Notes under the pieces: generated by a model
What the model was told of the DNA's origin: nothing
Databases searched by the model: none
The model's input: the letters and a program-made list of their open reading frames with translations, nothing else
Position numbers and translations under genes: made by a program
DNA from: Ralstonia sp. NFACC01
GTDB taxonomy: Bacteria; Pseudomonadota; Gammaproteobacteria; Burkholderiales; Burkholderiaceae
Assembly (NCBI RefSeq): GCF_900115545.1
Contig: NZ_FOWV01000001.1
Location: forward strand, 186,001-250,000
Length of the DNA stretch: 64,000 nucleotides
Direction of reading: 5' to 3'
Part shown: piece after piece, positions 35,351 through 44,552 of the stretch
Position numbering within the stretch: the first letter of the stretch is position 1
How the letters are laid out: every line of letters starts with the position of its first letter

Positions 35351-36367
35351 TCAGGCTGATGGGATCGCGGAGATGCCTTCAATGTGTGCGAGTTCCGTCA
35401 GCACAGCGTCGCGCACGCGTGCGTCGCATAGCAGCGACACATGGCCGATGCCCGCGAACGAGATGTGACGCGCGCCTTGCAGGCAGGAGGCACCAGCCGG
35501 GCCGACGATGGAGTCGTGCCACGAAAAAATCGACGTGATGCGCGCTCGCACGGCTGGCGTTTCGGACGCGGCAAGCTGGCGCAGCCAAGGGCTCGCCCAG
35601 GCCATCTGGCGCACGTTGTGACCGCGTCCCGTCCGCGCCATTGCCGTGCCCCGATGCGGCGTGCCGAGTGTGATGACGTGGGCAACAAGGCAGGGCTCCG
35701 ATTGGCGCAGCAGAGCTCGGGCGGCGAGCCCACCCATGCTGTGGCAGAGCAGGACGGGCGCACGGCCATGCATGCGCGTCAGGCGCGCGACGGCGGCCGC
35801 AATGTCGCGGGCGTAGTCGTCGATATCGCCCAGCAGCGGCATGAGATCGATGGCATCGGTCGGGTGTCCGGCGGCGGCCAAATGGCGCTGCATCGGCAGC
35901 CACACGGCGCGATTGCACCCGTAGCCGTGAATCATCAGCACAGGCACGCGCTTGCCCTCATCGGCGGGCGCATCGAACGTGGCATGCGCCTGGAAGGGTT
36001 GCAGCACGTTGAACATCCAAGCGACGGATACGCACTCGCGGAACCAGCATGCGATAAAGCCGGCGATGCCGACGCGCTGTTCGCACGGCACGGGCATGCG
36101 GTCCCACATGGGGTCGTCCGGTACCGCCGTGCCCAGGCTCTTCAGCGACACCAGGAACGCCCACCCGATCGAAACGAGATACCCGAGCACCAACGCCACG
36201 CCCGCGAGCCCACTCGCCGCCGGCCAACTCCATCTGCCCCACCGATGTGCCGCCCAGCCAACCGCTAGCGTCGCCGCATATTGCAGCACCACGGCAATGC
36301 GGCGCGCTGTGGCCGCGGTCAGGGAGGCGAAGGGAACAGGGGAGGAGGGAAGATCGGCGCGCGTCAT
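35351..36367 (-). CDS. Alpha/beta hydrolase (lipase/esterase-like) with N-terminal membrane segments
   Basis: 338 residues. Two hydrophobic helices near residues 20-75 (IAVVLQYAATLAVGWAAH; GLAGVALVLGYLVSIGWAFL) anchor it to the inner membrane. They are followed by an alpha/beta-hydrolase domain: oxyanion region PVLMIHGYGCN, nucleophile elbow LCHSMGGLAAR (Ser about residue 209), TLGTPHRGT and GIGHVSLL with the catalytic His. The substrate is unknown; the lid-like arrangement and GTPHRGT resemble triacylglycerol lipase/PGAP1-like esterases. It lies 30 bp after the RDD gene and is probably in the same transcript. Confidence 0.82.
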   Translation of the reverse strand: MTRADLPSSPVPFASLTAATARRIAVVLQYAATLAVGWAAHRWGRWSWPAASGLAGVALVLGYLVSIGWAFLVSLKSLGTAVPDDPMWDRMPVPCEQRVGIAGFIACWFRECVSVAWMFNVLQPFQAHATFDAPADEGKRVPVLMIHGYGCNRAVWLPMQRHLAAAGHPTDAIDLMPLLGDIDDYARDIAAAVARLTRMHGRAPVLLCHSMGGLAARALLRQSEPCLVAHVITLGTPHRGTAMARTGRGHNVRQMAWASPWLRQLAASETPAVRARITSIFSWHDSIVGPAGASCLQGARHISFAGIGHVSLLCDARVRDAVLTELAHIEGISAIPSA

Positions 36368-36397
36368 GGTGGAGGTCGCCGCCGAGCGTGCAGCCGA

Positions 36398-36922
36398 TCA
36401 GTCGCGCACCAGCCGGGTGCCGGCCAGGCGATCGTGCAGGAATTGGCGCTGCGGATCGAGCCACGCCAGCGCGCCCCAGGCCAGCAGGCACGCCAAAGCG
36501 ACTCCCGCGCCGGCCCAACGGGACGCCCCGCTCAGGTGGATCACGCCGACTGCCGCGACCACCCATACCCACGCCAGCACATAGCGCGCAACGGCGCGGC
36601 CCAACGAAATACGTGATCCATCGGCGTTGACTACGCGCATGCGCCAGGTCTGCATCGCTAGCGTCTGGCCGCGTTTGCGCCAAAACCAGACGAAGTACAG
36701 ACCAAGTGCCAGAAAACCCCACACCTGCAGCCCTACATCGCCTGTGCGCGCCAGCGGTGGCACGATCAGGCGCAGCAGCAGAAAGACAGCCGTGGCGCCA
36801 AACATCACGCCAAACAGCAGCAGGCCCTCGTAGAGCATCGCAGCAAGACGGCGGCGCAGCGTGGGTGCAGCACGCGGATCAGGCGCCGCAGCGGGGGAAG
36901 GAGAGGAAACGGAGGTGGCCAT
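36398..36922 (-). CDS. RDD family membrane protein
   Basis: 174 residues, three or four transmembrane helices. RDD family pattern: Arg near the N-terminus (PTLRRRLAAMLYEGLLLFGVMFGAT) and the Asp-rich C-terminal motif FLHDRLAGTRLV; GQTLAMQTWRMRVVNADG lies between helices. Function is unknown for the family (some members are linked to Na+/H+ transport or stress). The conserved Asp of the first helix seems replaced by Glu (MLYEG). Confidence 0.82.
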   Translation of the reverse strand: MATSVSSPSPAAAPDPRAAPTLRRRLAAMLYEGLLLFGVMFGATAVFLLLRLIVPPLARTGDVGLQVWGFLALGLYFVWFWRKRGQTLAMQTWRMRVVNADGSRISLGRAVARYVLAWVWVVAAVGVIHLSGASRWAGAGVALACLLAWGALAWLDPQRQFLHDRLAGTRLVRD

Positions 36923-37019
36923 CGAACAGAGTGTGAGCGCCGTCGGCGCAGTCCATCATGTGCCGGCGCACAGGGTCGCGCGGCACGTGGTTCGAATTAT
37001 GCCAAACGGTTTGCCGGCC

Positions 37020-37859
37020 TCAGCCGCCCAGCACCGTGGAGGGCGGCGGATTGCCCGATTCCCCGCCGCTGGTGGTGGGCGGTGCAACGGGGTGCGCGGG
37101 AGTGACTGGCGCGCTTGCAGGTGCAGGTGCGGCAGTGGCGGATTCGGGCGCGGGAGTTGCGGCCGGTGCGGATGCGGTGGCGGTCGGCTTGCCCGTCGGC
37201 GTCGATTTGGTCGTGCCGGGCTTGGTGCGCGCACCGTGATGGATCGATTTGGCCGCGTCTTTCGCCAAGCCTGCGCCGCCCGGCAGCGCCGTCACTGCAG
37301 ACGGGTGCTTTTGCGCCTTGGCCGCGGCCGCCAGCGCTTTTTTCTGCTCTTCCGTCAGCTGCTGGTAACTCTGCCAAGCCTCGCTCTTCTTCTGCACCGG
37401 GAGCGACTTGGTGGTCTGGAAATTTTCACGCGCGCGGTGACGTTGCTCCGGGGTGAGCTTGACCCAATCCGCCATGCGCGTTTGCAGGCGCTGCTGCTGA
37501 GCCGGTGTGTACTTCGGATACGCCCGGGCGATCTGCAGCCATTTTTTGCGGGCCAGTTCCGGCAGGCCATTCCATTCCGGCGCCAGCGGCGCGAAGATGC
37601 GCTGCTGCACGATGGTCAATTCGGCCCAGTTCGGGTGGACAGCGGGCAGCGGATTGGTCGCGGGCGGTGTCGGCAGATCAACCGGCGCATTGACTGTCAC
37701 GGCCGGTGCCGCGGCAGGTGCCGAAGCGGTAGGAACCTGCGCGATCGCAAGTCCCGCCATCAGACCGGCTGCGCCGACCAACGCAACGATGCTGGCGCGT
37801 AGGCACACGGTCTTTGCGCCTCGCGGTGATTGGCCGTGGGTGTGCTGGAAGTTGCTCAT
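37020..37859 (-). CDS. DUF3106 family periplasmic protein
   Basis: 279 residues. A signal peptide or anchor (about residues 20-41, ASIVALVGAAGLMAGLAIAQ) leads to a central DUF3106 domain (about 75-170) built of short helical units of the form W..L(T/P)..Q...., such as WVKLTPEQRHRARENFQ and YQQLTEEQKKAL, recalling LTxxQ periplasmic stress sensors. The last about 90 residues are a Pro/Ala/Thr-rich disordered tail. Encoded right after DUF3619 and the sigma factor, so a role in that signalling unit is plausible but unproven. Confidence 0.8.
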   Translation of the reverse strand: MSNFQHTHGQSPRGAKTVCLRASIVALVGAAGLMAGLAIAQVPTASAPAAAPAVTVNAPVDLPTPPATNPLPAVHPNWAELTIVQQRIFAPLAPEWNGLPELARKKWLQIARAYPKYTPAQQQRLQTRMADWVKLTPEQRHRARENFQTTKSLPVQKKSEAWQSYQQLTEEQKKALAAAAKAQKHPSAVTALPGGAGLAKDAAKSIHHGARTKPGTTKSTPTGKPTATASAPAATPAPESATAAPAPASAPVTPAHPVAPPTTSGGESGNPPPSTVLGG

Positions 37860-37870
37860 CGATCAGCCTT

Positions 37871-38311
37871 TCACTGATCGTGCTTGAGGTACTGATGGAA
37901 GCCTTGATCGGCGTAAGCGGCCAGCGGCAGATCGTCGAGCAGCATCGCGGCGTCGACCTCGGCGAGTTCGTCCACGCGTTGCTGCTGTTGCCACTGATAG
38001 ATGCCCGCGAGCCCCGCCACCAGCGCGATGGTCGGCCACAACAGGCCAAGGCGGCGCAGGACTGCGGCGGCGCGCTGCAGCGGCGACGGTGCTTCGCCTT
38101 CCGTGTCGAAGGACACCGAGCCGACGCCCGGCATTGCCAAGGCAGGCGAGCGCACCGTGCTCGGCACTTCCGCTTTCTTGTGCGCAAGCGCCGTCCGGCG
38201 CGCCGCTGCAAGGCGGTCGCGCACGTCGGGCGGCAACTGTCCTGCCGACTCGTTCAGAGCGGTTCGGACGGCATGCACAAAACGGCGTTCTCGGAGTTCT
38301 ACCTTGTTCAT
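37871..38311 (-). CDS. DUF3619 family single-pass membrane protein (candidate anti-sigma factor)
   Basis: 146 residues. The cytosolic N-terminal half begins ELRERRFVHAVRTALNESAGQLPPDVRDRLAAARR. One transmembrane helix lies at about residues 90-107 (LLWPTIALVAGLAGIYQW) before a short periplasmic tail with LLDDLPLAAYADQGFHQYL. This topology and its ATGA overlap with the preceding sigma-factor gene fit a membrane-bound anti-sigma factor, but no zinc-binding anti-sigma motif is visible. Function is inferred from context only. Confidence 0.82.
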   Translation of the reverse strand: MNKVELRERRFVHAVRTALNESAGQLPPDVRDRLAAARRTALAHKKAEVPSTVRSPALAMPGVGSVSFDTEGEAPSPLQRAAAVLRRLGLLWPTIALVAGLAGIYQWQQQQRVDELAEVDAAMLLDDLPLAAYADQGFHQYLKHDQ

Positions 38312-38874
38312 AGTCGGATCCCTCGCGCCCGCAGCGCTTGGGCCAGGGCGTGTGTTGCCCGCGAGCAGTGCGTTTTTACGCTGCCCTCGGAACAGCCCAT
38401 CGCCTGAGCTGTCTCGGCAACATCCATGTCCTCCCAGTAACGCATCAGGAAGGCCTCCCGTTGACGCGTGGGCAGCTTCTCAATTTCGCGCTCCAGGATT
38501 TCCAGCATCTGCGAGCGCTCGACTTTGTCGGCGCTGCTCTCCGCCGCTGTGGTGCCGGCTTCGCTTTCTATGAGTTCAAGCGGGTCCGTGTCGTCACCCT
38601 CAGCGTCCGTGCGAAAGCTTGAGAACAGGCTCACCCACGTGTTGCGTACCTTGGAGCGGCGAAACCAGTCGTGAATCGTGTTCTGCAGAATGCGCTGAAA
38701 CAGCAGAGGCAGCTCGGCGCTTGGCTTGTCGCCGTATTTCTCGGCCAGCTTGATCATGGCGTCCTGCACGACGTCGAGCGCGGCATCGTCGTCGCGCACC
38801 GCGAAGACCGCCTGCTTGAAGGCGCGTTTCTCGACGCTTAGAAGAAAGGCCGACAATTCCTGTTCAGAGGCCAT
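38308..38874 (-). CDS. ECF-type RNA polymerase sigma factor
   Basis: 188 residues. Region 2 (about 15-80): FKQAVFAVRDDDAALDVVQDAM, LLFQRILQNTIHDWFRR. Region 4 (about 125-185): LEREIEKLPTRQREAFLMRYWEDMDVAETAQAMGCSEGSVKTHCSRA. No region 1.1 or 3, so it is an extracytoplasmic-function-type sigma factor. First gene of a unit with DUF3619, DUF3106, RDD and hydrolase genes, which may be its regulators or targets. It lies divergent from ilvB with 359 bp between. Confidence 0.92.
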   Translation of the reverse strand: MASEQELSAFLLSVEKRAFKQAVFAVRDDDAALDVVQDAMIKLAEKYGDKPSAELPLLFQRILQNTIHDWFRRSKVRNTWVSLFSSFRTDAEGDDTDPLELIESEAGTTAAESSADKVERSQMLEILEREIEKLPTRQREAFLMRYWEDMDVAETAQAMGCSEGSVKTHCSRATHALAQALRARGIRL

Positions 38875-39233
38875 ACAACGGCGGGTGCGAATCCTGTGAG
38901 GCAGCCGCGCGAAAATTCACATACTCAAGATGTGATGATCACGCCGCGTGGCGTCAACGGCCTTGGCCGTGAAAAATGTTGCGATGCTAGCAAAAATGCG
39001 GCTCTACGGACAGCCCGACTGCCGGGCGGGCCGCCAAGAGCTGGGAATCGCGCCGGTGCTGGACCGCCATGCGGCATTGCAGTATTATCCCCGGTTCACA
39101 ACATCTGTGGTTTGTCTCATCTGGCCGCCCATCAGGCGGACCATCCATGCAGACGCGCACCGCTCAAATCCGCGCCACAAGCCCGGTAGAGAGCATCCAA
39201 ACAATTTTTTGCCGAAAATTGCAAAGGACTGAC
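38875..39233. other. Gene-free 359-bp region between sigma factor and ilvB
   Basis: No protein or RNA gene is recognised. TATTAT at 39081-39086 region is a possible -10 for ilvB, without a convincing -35. A 7-bp perfect inverted repeat CAATTTT-N6-AAAATTG (39202-39221) ends just before the ilvB ribosome site AAAGGA (39223-39228) and could affect initiation. No terminator-type attenuator or Ile/Val/Leu-rich leader ORF like that of leuA is apparent here. Confidence 0.4.
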
Positions 39234-40991
39234 ATGAATATGCCAAGCGCGGAATTTTCCCACGCCAATAGCGGTTCATCTGCCGACATGATGGGGGCTG
39301 ACATCCTCGTCAATGCGCTCGCGGCAGAGGGCGTCGAGTTCGTCTGGGGTTACCCCGGCGGCGCGGTGCTCTATATCTACGACGCGTTCTACAAGCAAAA
39401 CAAGATCGAACACATCCTGGTGCGCCATGAACAGGCGGCAGTCCATGCGGCTGACGGCTATGCGCGTGCCACGGGCAAGGTCGGTGTCGCCCTGGTGACC
39501 TCCGGCCCGGGCGTGACCAATGCCGTGACCGGCATCGCCACCGCTTACCTGGATTCGATCCCGATGGTGATCATCACTGGCAACGTGCCAACGCACGCCA
39601 TCGGCCAGGATGCCTTCCAGGAGTGCGACACCGTCGGCATTACCCGCCCGATCGTCAAGCACAACTTCCTGGTCAAGGACGTGCGCAATCTCGCCTCGAC
39701 CATCAAGAAGGCGTTCTACATCGCCGCAACGGGCCGTCCGGGCCCGGTAGTGGTGGATATCCCCAAGGATGTCTCGCGTGAACTTTGCAAGTACGAGTAT
39801 CCGAAGACCATCGAGATGCGCTCGTACAGCCCGGTCAACAAGGGCCATTCGGGCCAGATCCGCAAGGCGGTAAGTCTGCTGCTGCAGGCCGAGCGTCCGT
39901 ACATCTATTCGGGTGGCGGCGTTGTACTTGCCGAGGCCAGCGAAGAACTGCGCCAACTGGCTGCGCTGACGGGTTATCCCGTGACGAACACGCTGATGGG
40001 TCTGGGCGCTTTCCCGGGTACCAGCAAGCAGTTCGTAGGCATGCTGGGCATGCACGGCACGTACGAAGCCAATATGGCAATGCAGAACTGTGACGTTCTG
40101 ATTGCCATCGGCGCGCGTTTTGATGATCGCGTGATTGGCAGCCCGGCACACTTCTCGTCGCAGCCGCGCAAGATCATCCACATCGACATCGATCCGTCGT
40201 CCATCTCCAAGCGCGTGAAGGTCGACATCCCCATCGTCGGCAACGTCAAGGACGTGCTGCAAGAAATGATCGCCCAGATCCAATCTGGCGAAGCCAAGCC
40301 CAACAAGGCGGCGCTGGCCAAGTGGTGGGAACAGATCGAACAGTGGCGCAGCGTCGATTGCCTGAAGTACGACCGCACGTCCGAGATCATCAAGCCCCAG
40401 TACGTGGTCGAGAAAATCTGGGAACTGACCAATGGTGACGCCTTCGTCTGCTCCGACGTCGGTCAGCACCAGATGTGGGCCGCGCAGTTCTACAAGTTCA
40501 ACGAGCCGCGCCGCTGGATCAACTCCGGCGGGCTCGGCACGATGGGCGTGGGCTTGCCGTACGCAATGGGCATCAAGAAGGCATTCCCGGACAAGGAGGT
40601 CGTCACCATCACCGGTGAGGGCTCGATCCAGATGTGCATCCAGGAGCTGTCGACGTGCCTGCAGTACGACACGCCGGTGAAAATCTGCTCGCTCAACAAC
40701 GGCTATCTGGGCATGGTGCGCCAGTGGCAGGAAATCGAGTACGACAACCGTTACTCGCATTCCTACATGCAAGCGCTGCCTGACTTCGTGAAGCTGGCCG
40801 AATCGTATGGCCACGTTGGCATGCGCATCGAGAAGACGTCCGACGTCGAACCCGCGTTGCGCGAAGCCTTCCGACTCAAGGACCGCACCGTGTTCCTCGA
40901 CTTCCAGACCGACCCGACAGAAAACGTCTGGCCGATGGTCCAGGCAGGCAAGGGTATTTCTGAAATGCTGCTCGGCGCGGAGGACCTCTAA
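39234..40991 (+). CDS. ilvB: Acetolactate synthase large subunit
   Basis: 585 residues. ThDP/FAD-dependent condensation of two pyruvates (or pyruvate with 2-oxobutyrate), the first common step of Val/Leu/Ile synthesis. Visible motifs are GYPGGAVLYIYDA, RHEQAAVHAADGYARATG (catalytic Glu), TSGPGVTNAVTG, and the ThDP/Mg motif starting GEGS with NNGYLGMVRQWQ. The frame is open upstream to 39069, but MNMPSAEFS at 39234 has AAAGGA in position. Its TAA overlaps the ilvH ATG (TAATG). Confidence 0.96.
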   Translation: MNMPSAEFSHANSGSSADMMGADILVNALAAEGVEFVWGYPGGAVLYIYDAFYKQNKIEHILVRHEQAAVHAADGYARATGKVGVALVTSGPGVTNAVTGIATAYLDSIPMVIITGNVPTHAIGQDAFQECDTVGITRPIVKHNFLVKDVRNLASTIKKAFYIAATGRPGPVVVDIPKDVSRELCKYEYPKTIEMRSYSPVNKGHSGQIRKAVSLLLQAERPYIYSGGGVVLAEASEELRQLAALTGYPVTNTLMGLGAFPGTSKQFVGMLGMHGTYEANMAMQNCDVLIAIGARFDDRVIGSPAHFSSQPRKIIHIDIDPSSISKRVKVDIPIVGNVKDVLQEMIAQIQSGEAKPNKAALAKWWEQIEQWRSVDCLKYDRTSEIIKPQYVVEKIWELTNGDAFVCSDVGQHQMWAAQFYKFNEPRRWINSGGLGTMGVGLPYAMGIKKAFPDKEVVTITGEGSIQMCIQELSTCLQYDTPVKICSLNNGYLGMVRQWQEIEYDNRYSHSYMQALPDFVKLAESYGHVGMRIEKTSDVEPALREAFRLKDRTVFLDFQTDPTENVWPMVQAGKGISEMLLGAEDL

Positions 40992-41482
40992 TGCGCCACA
41001 TCATTTCCGTCCTGCTGGAAAACGAACCGGGCGCGTTGTCACGCGTGGTCGGCCTGTTCTCTGCACGCGGCTATAACATCGAGACGCTGACGGTCGCCCC
41101 GACTGAAGACGCTTCGCTGTCGCGCATGACGATCGTCACGACCGGCTCTGACGACATCATCGAGCAGATCACCAAGCACCTGAACCGCCTGGTGGAAGTC
41201 GTCAAGGTCGTCGACCTGACCGAGGGTGCGCACATCGAGCGCGAGCTGATGCTCGTGAAGGTGCGCGCAGTCGGCAAGGAACGCGAGGAGATGAAGCGTA
41301 CCGCGGACATCTTCCGCGGCCGCATCATCGACGTGACCGAGAAGACCTACACGATCGAGCTGACCGGCAACGGCAGCAAGCTCGACGCGTTTCTCGATGC
41401 CATCGATCGCACTGCCATTCTTGAGACCGTCCGTACGGGCGGCTCGGGCATCGGCCGCGGCGAGCGCATTCTGAAGGTTTGA
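40991..41482 (+). CDS. ilvH: Acetolactate synthase small (regulatory) subunit
   Basis: 163 residues. The N-terminal ACT domain (RHIISVLLENEPGALSRVVGLFSARGYNIETLTV) binds valine for feedback inhibition and activates the large subunit; the C-terminal ALS small-subunit domain follows (RELMLVKVRA, FRGRIIDVTEKTYTIELTG). Full family length. Translationally coupled to ilvB by stop/start overlap; ilvC follows after 55 bp. Confidence 0.96.
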   Translation: MRHIISVLLENEPGALSRVVGLFSARGYNIETLTVAPTEDASLSRMTIVTTGSDDIIEQITKHLNRLVEVVKVVDLTEGAHIERELMLVKVRAVGKEREEMKRTADIFRGRIIDVTEKTYTIELTGNGSKLDAFLDAIDRTAILETVRTGGSGIGRGERILKV

Positions 41483-41528
41483 ACCGGCGCGTGCGTGCTG
41501 CCGGACTCCATCGATATTTGAAAATTAG

Positions 41529-42554
<1,026 letters not shown>

Positions 42555-42574
42555 TCGGTTGCATCCTGTGCAAG

Positions 42575-42603
42575 AAAGCCGGCCTTCGGGCTGGCTTTTT
42601 TTT
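42575..42603 (+). terminator. Rho-independent terminator of ilvBHC
   Basis: AAAGCCGGCC and GGGCTGGCTTT pair around a TTCG tetraloop and run into an eight-T tract. Confidence 0.92.
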
Positions 42604-42701
42604 ATGCTGATTCCAGGGCGCCAAACATTGTTTCAAGTGCTGGCGCGGCTCCGTGTCGGCTAGAATGCCGCATTTCCTTCAAGACGCTGTCGAGGTCTGA
42701 T

Positions 42702-43349
42702 TTGAACAACACGTATCCGCATCCCATCATTGCCCGCGAGGGTTGGCCGTACCTGGGCGGGATTTTCATCGTCACGCTCATCGTGCAGGCCGCCGCCGGC
42801 TTCGGCTGGGCTTGGCCGTTCTGGGTGCTGACGCTGTTTGTGCTGCAGTTTTTTCGAGATCCGGCCCGCGTCGTGCCAACGCAGGCCAATGCGATTCTGT
42901 CGCCGGCTGATGGTCGCATCGTCGCCGTCGAGCAGGTGCGTGACCCGTATGCCGATCGCGACTCGCTGAAGATCAGCGTGTTCATGAATGTGTTCAACGT
43001 GCACTCGAACCGTGCGCCGGTCGACGGCACTGTGCAGCAGGTGCAGTACTTCCCGGGCAAGTTCGTCAATGCGGACCTGGACAAGGCGTCGCTCGAAAAC
43101 GAGCGCAACGCCATTGTGCTACGCCGCGCTGATGGCCAGCTCGTCACTTCGGTGCAGGTGGCCGGATTGATCGCGCGGCGCATCCTTTGCTATACCAAGG
43201 CAGGCGAAGCGCTCACGCGTGGCCAGCGTTATGGCTTCATCCGCTTTGGCTCGCGCGTTGACGTGTACCTGCCGCTGACGGCGCGCCCGCGCGTGACCAT
43301 CGGCGAGAAAGTATCCGCCACGCTTACGGTGCTTGCAGAGCTGGACTGA
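42702..43349 (+). CDS. psd: Phosphatidylserine decarboxylase proenzyme
   Basis: 215 residues, the short (Psd-B/archaeal-like) type. Pyruvoyl enzyme converting phosphatidylserine to phosphatidylethanolamine. An N-terminal membrane segment (about 18-50) precedes [14 protein letters not shown] and [16 protein letters not shown]. The self-cleavage site is FGSRVD with Gly183-Ser184, where Ser becomes the pyruvoyl group. It starts with TTG at 42702, supported by GAGG upstream and by family length; no in-frame ATG fits. TAGAATGC at 42661 is a likely -10. pssA follows after 13 bp. Confidence 0.94.
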   Translation: MNNTYPHPIIAREGWPYLGGIFIVTLIVQAAAGFGWAWPFWVLTLFVLQFFRDPARVVPTQANAILSPADGRIVAVEQVRDPYADRDSLKISVFMNVFNVHSNRAPVDGTVQQVQYFPGKFVNADLDKASLENERNAIVLRRADGQLVTSVQVAGLIARRILCYTKAGEALTRGQRYGFIRFGSRVDVYLPLTARPRVTIGEKVSATLTVLAELD

Positions 43350-43362
43350 TCCGGAGGCCGCC

Positions 43363-44235
43363 ATGCCCGCGTTCAACCGACGCAAGAAGCGTTTTACCGC
43401 CGGCAACGTGACGCACTTGCGTCCGCTGCGGCACAATCAGCCGCGTTCGGATGACGACGATCTTGAGATCGTGCGTCCGCGCCGTCGCGGCATCTATCTG
43501 TTGCCCAACGCGTTCACGACCGCGGCGCTCTTCGCCGGCTTCTTCGCCATCGTGCAGGCGATGAACCTGAACTTTGAGACGGCTGCCATCGCCATCTTCG
43601 CGGCGATGGTGCTCGACGGCATGGACGGCCGTGTCGCTCGCATCACCAATACGCAAAGCGCGTTCGGCGAGCAATACGATTCGCTGTCGGACATGGTGTC
43701 ATTTGGCGTTGCGCCGGCATTGGTCATGTACGAATGGATTCTGCGCGACCTGGGCAAGTGGGGTTGGCTTGCGGCGTTCGTGTATTGCGCTGGCGCTGCG
43801 CTGCGCCTCGCGCGCTTCAATACGAACATCGGGTCGGTCGACAAGCGCTTCTTCCAAGGCATGCCGAGCCCGGCAGCCGCAGCGCTCATCGCGGGTTTTG
43901 TCTGGCTGGCGATCGACAACAAGCTGCCGGTCAAAGAACTGTGGATGCCGTGGGTGGCCTTCGGGCTGACGCTATATGCGGGGCTCTCGATGGTGTCGAA
44001 CGCGCCGTTCTACAGCGGCAAGGCGCTCGACGTTCGTCACCGCGTGCCATTTGGCGTGATGGTGCTCGTCCTGGTGCTGTTCGTTGTGATATCGAGCGAT
44101 CCGCCAGTCGCGCTTTTCGGCCTGTTTGTTGGTTACGCGGTATCGGGCTATCTGCTCTGGGGCTGGCGTGCTCTGCATGGGCAACAAGGGAGCCCGCGCT
44201 TGCCGAAACAGGCGTCCGGCGACGCACATGAGTGA
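43363..44235 (+). CDS. pssA: CDP-diacylglycerol--serine O-phosphatidyltransferase
   Basis: 290 residues. Makes phosphatidylserine from CDP-diacylglycerol and serine, supplying Psd encoded just upstream. The CDP-alcohol phosphotransferase motif D-G-x2-A-R-x8-G-x3-D-x3-D is present as LDGMDGRVARITNTQSAFGEQYDSLSD (about residues 84-110). About eight transmembrane helices; the N-terminal 35 residues are basic and cytosolic. GGAGG precedes the ATG at 43363. Confidence 0.94.
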   Translation: MPAFNRRKKRFTAGNVTHLRPLRHNQPRSDDDDLEIVRPRRRGIYLLPNAFTTAALFAGFFAIVQAMNLNFETAAIAIFAAMVLDGMDGRVARITNTQSAFGEQYDSLSDMVSFGVAPALVMYEWILRDLGKWGWLAAFVYCAGAALRLARFNTNIGSVDKRFFQGMPSPAAAALIAGFVWLAIDNKLPVKELWMPWVAFGLTLYAGLSMVSNAPFYSGKALDVRHRVPFGVMVLVLVLFVVISSDPPVALFGLFVGYAVSGYLLWGWRALHGQQGSPRLPKQASGDAHE

Positions 44236-44259
44236 CCGATGCGCTGCACCAATGTGCGC

Positions 44260-44288
44260 TTGCGCCGATTTTTGAATTCGTCTATAGT
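44260..44288 (+). promoter_or_regulatory. Promoter of the leuA leader transcript
   Basis: TTGCGC (44260-44265), 17-bp spacer, TATAGT (44283-44288). Transcription would begin about 44295, almost exactly at the leader-peptide ATG (44296), implying a leaderless message for the leader ORF. Confidence 0.6.
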
Positions 44289-44295
44289 CATTCGC

Positions 44296-44379
44296 ATGCT
44301 TTCGCGCCCGATTTCCATTCTGATTACGCTAGTCTCGATTGATGGCCTACTAGGTCGTCAGGTCGGGACACGCGCATAG
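44296..44379 (+). CDS. leuA leader peptide (branched-chain amino-acid attenuation)
   Basis: A 27-codon ORF, too short for routine gene calling, begins MLSRPISILITLVSIDGLLG. Eleven of its codons are Leu, Ile or Val, including three CTA Leu codons that are rare in this GC-rich genome. It precedes a terminator-type hairpin and then leuA. Ribosome stalling at these codons when charged tRNA-Leu is scarce would be expected to favour an antiterminator. No Shine-Dalgarno is visible, but the likely transcription start is at the ATG. Its role as an attenuator is inference from layout and codon content. Confidence 0.75.
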   Translation: MLSRPISILITLVSIDGLLGRQVGTRA

Positions 44380-44437
44380 GAAATCGCAAGACAAGGCAAG
44401 CAGAAACCGCCAAGTTTTCGCGAACCAGAATCCCCAG

Positions 44438-44473
44438 CGCCCCGGCCTGCAACCATGCACGCCGGGGCGTTTT
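44438..44473 (+). terminator. Attenuator hairpin in leuA leader
   Basis: Perfect 9-bp arms CGCCCCGGC (44438-44446) and GCCGGGGCG (44461-44469) with a 14-nt loop are followed by TTTT. It lies 59 nt after the leader-peptide stop and 80 nt before leuA, the position of a classical attenuator. The U-run is short. Confidence 0.75.
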
Positions 44474-44552
44474 GCATTCTGCGCCGCAAAAAAACATTCG
44501 AGACACCCACTAAGACCGACGCCAAAAACGTCACCCCCACCAAGGAGCCGCC

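Noticed and set aside
38948-39232. Short frame before ilvB containing SVVCLIW, considered as an attenuation leader peptide
   Set aside because: Few branched-chain codons in a row, no following terminator hairpin with T-run, and it runs almost into the ilvB start.
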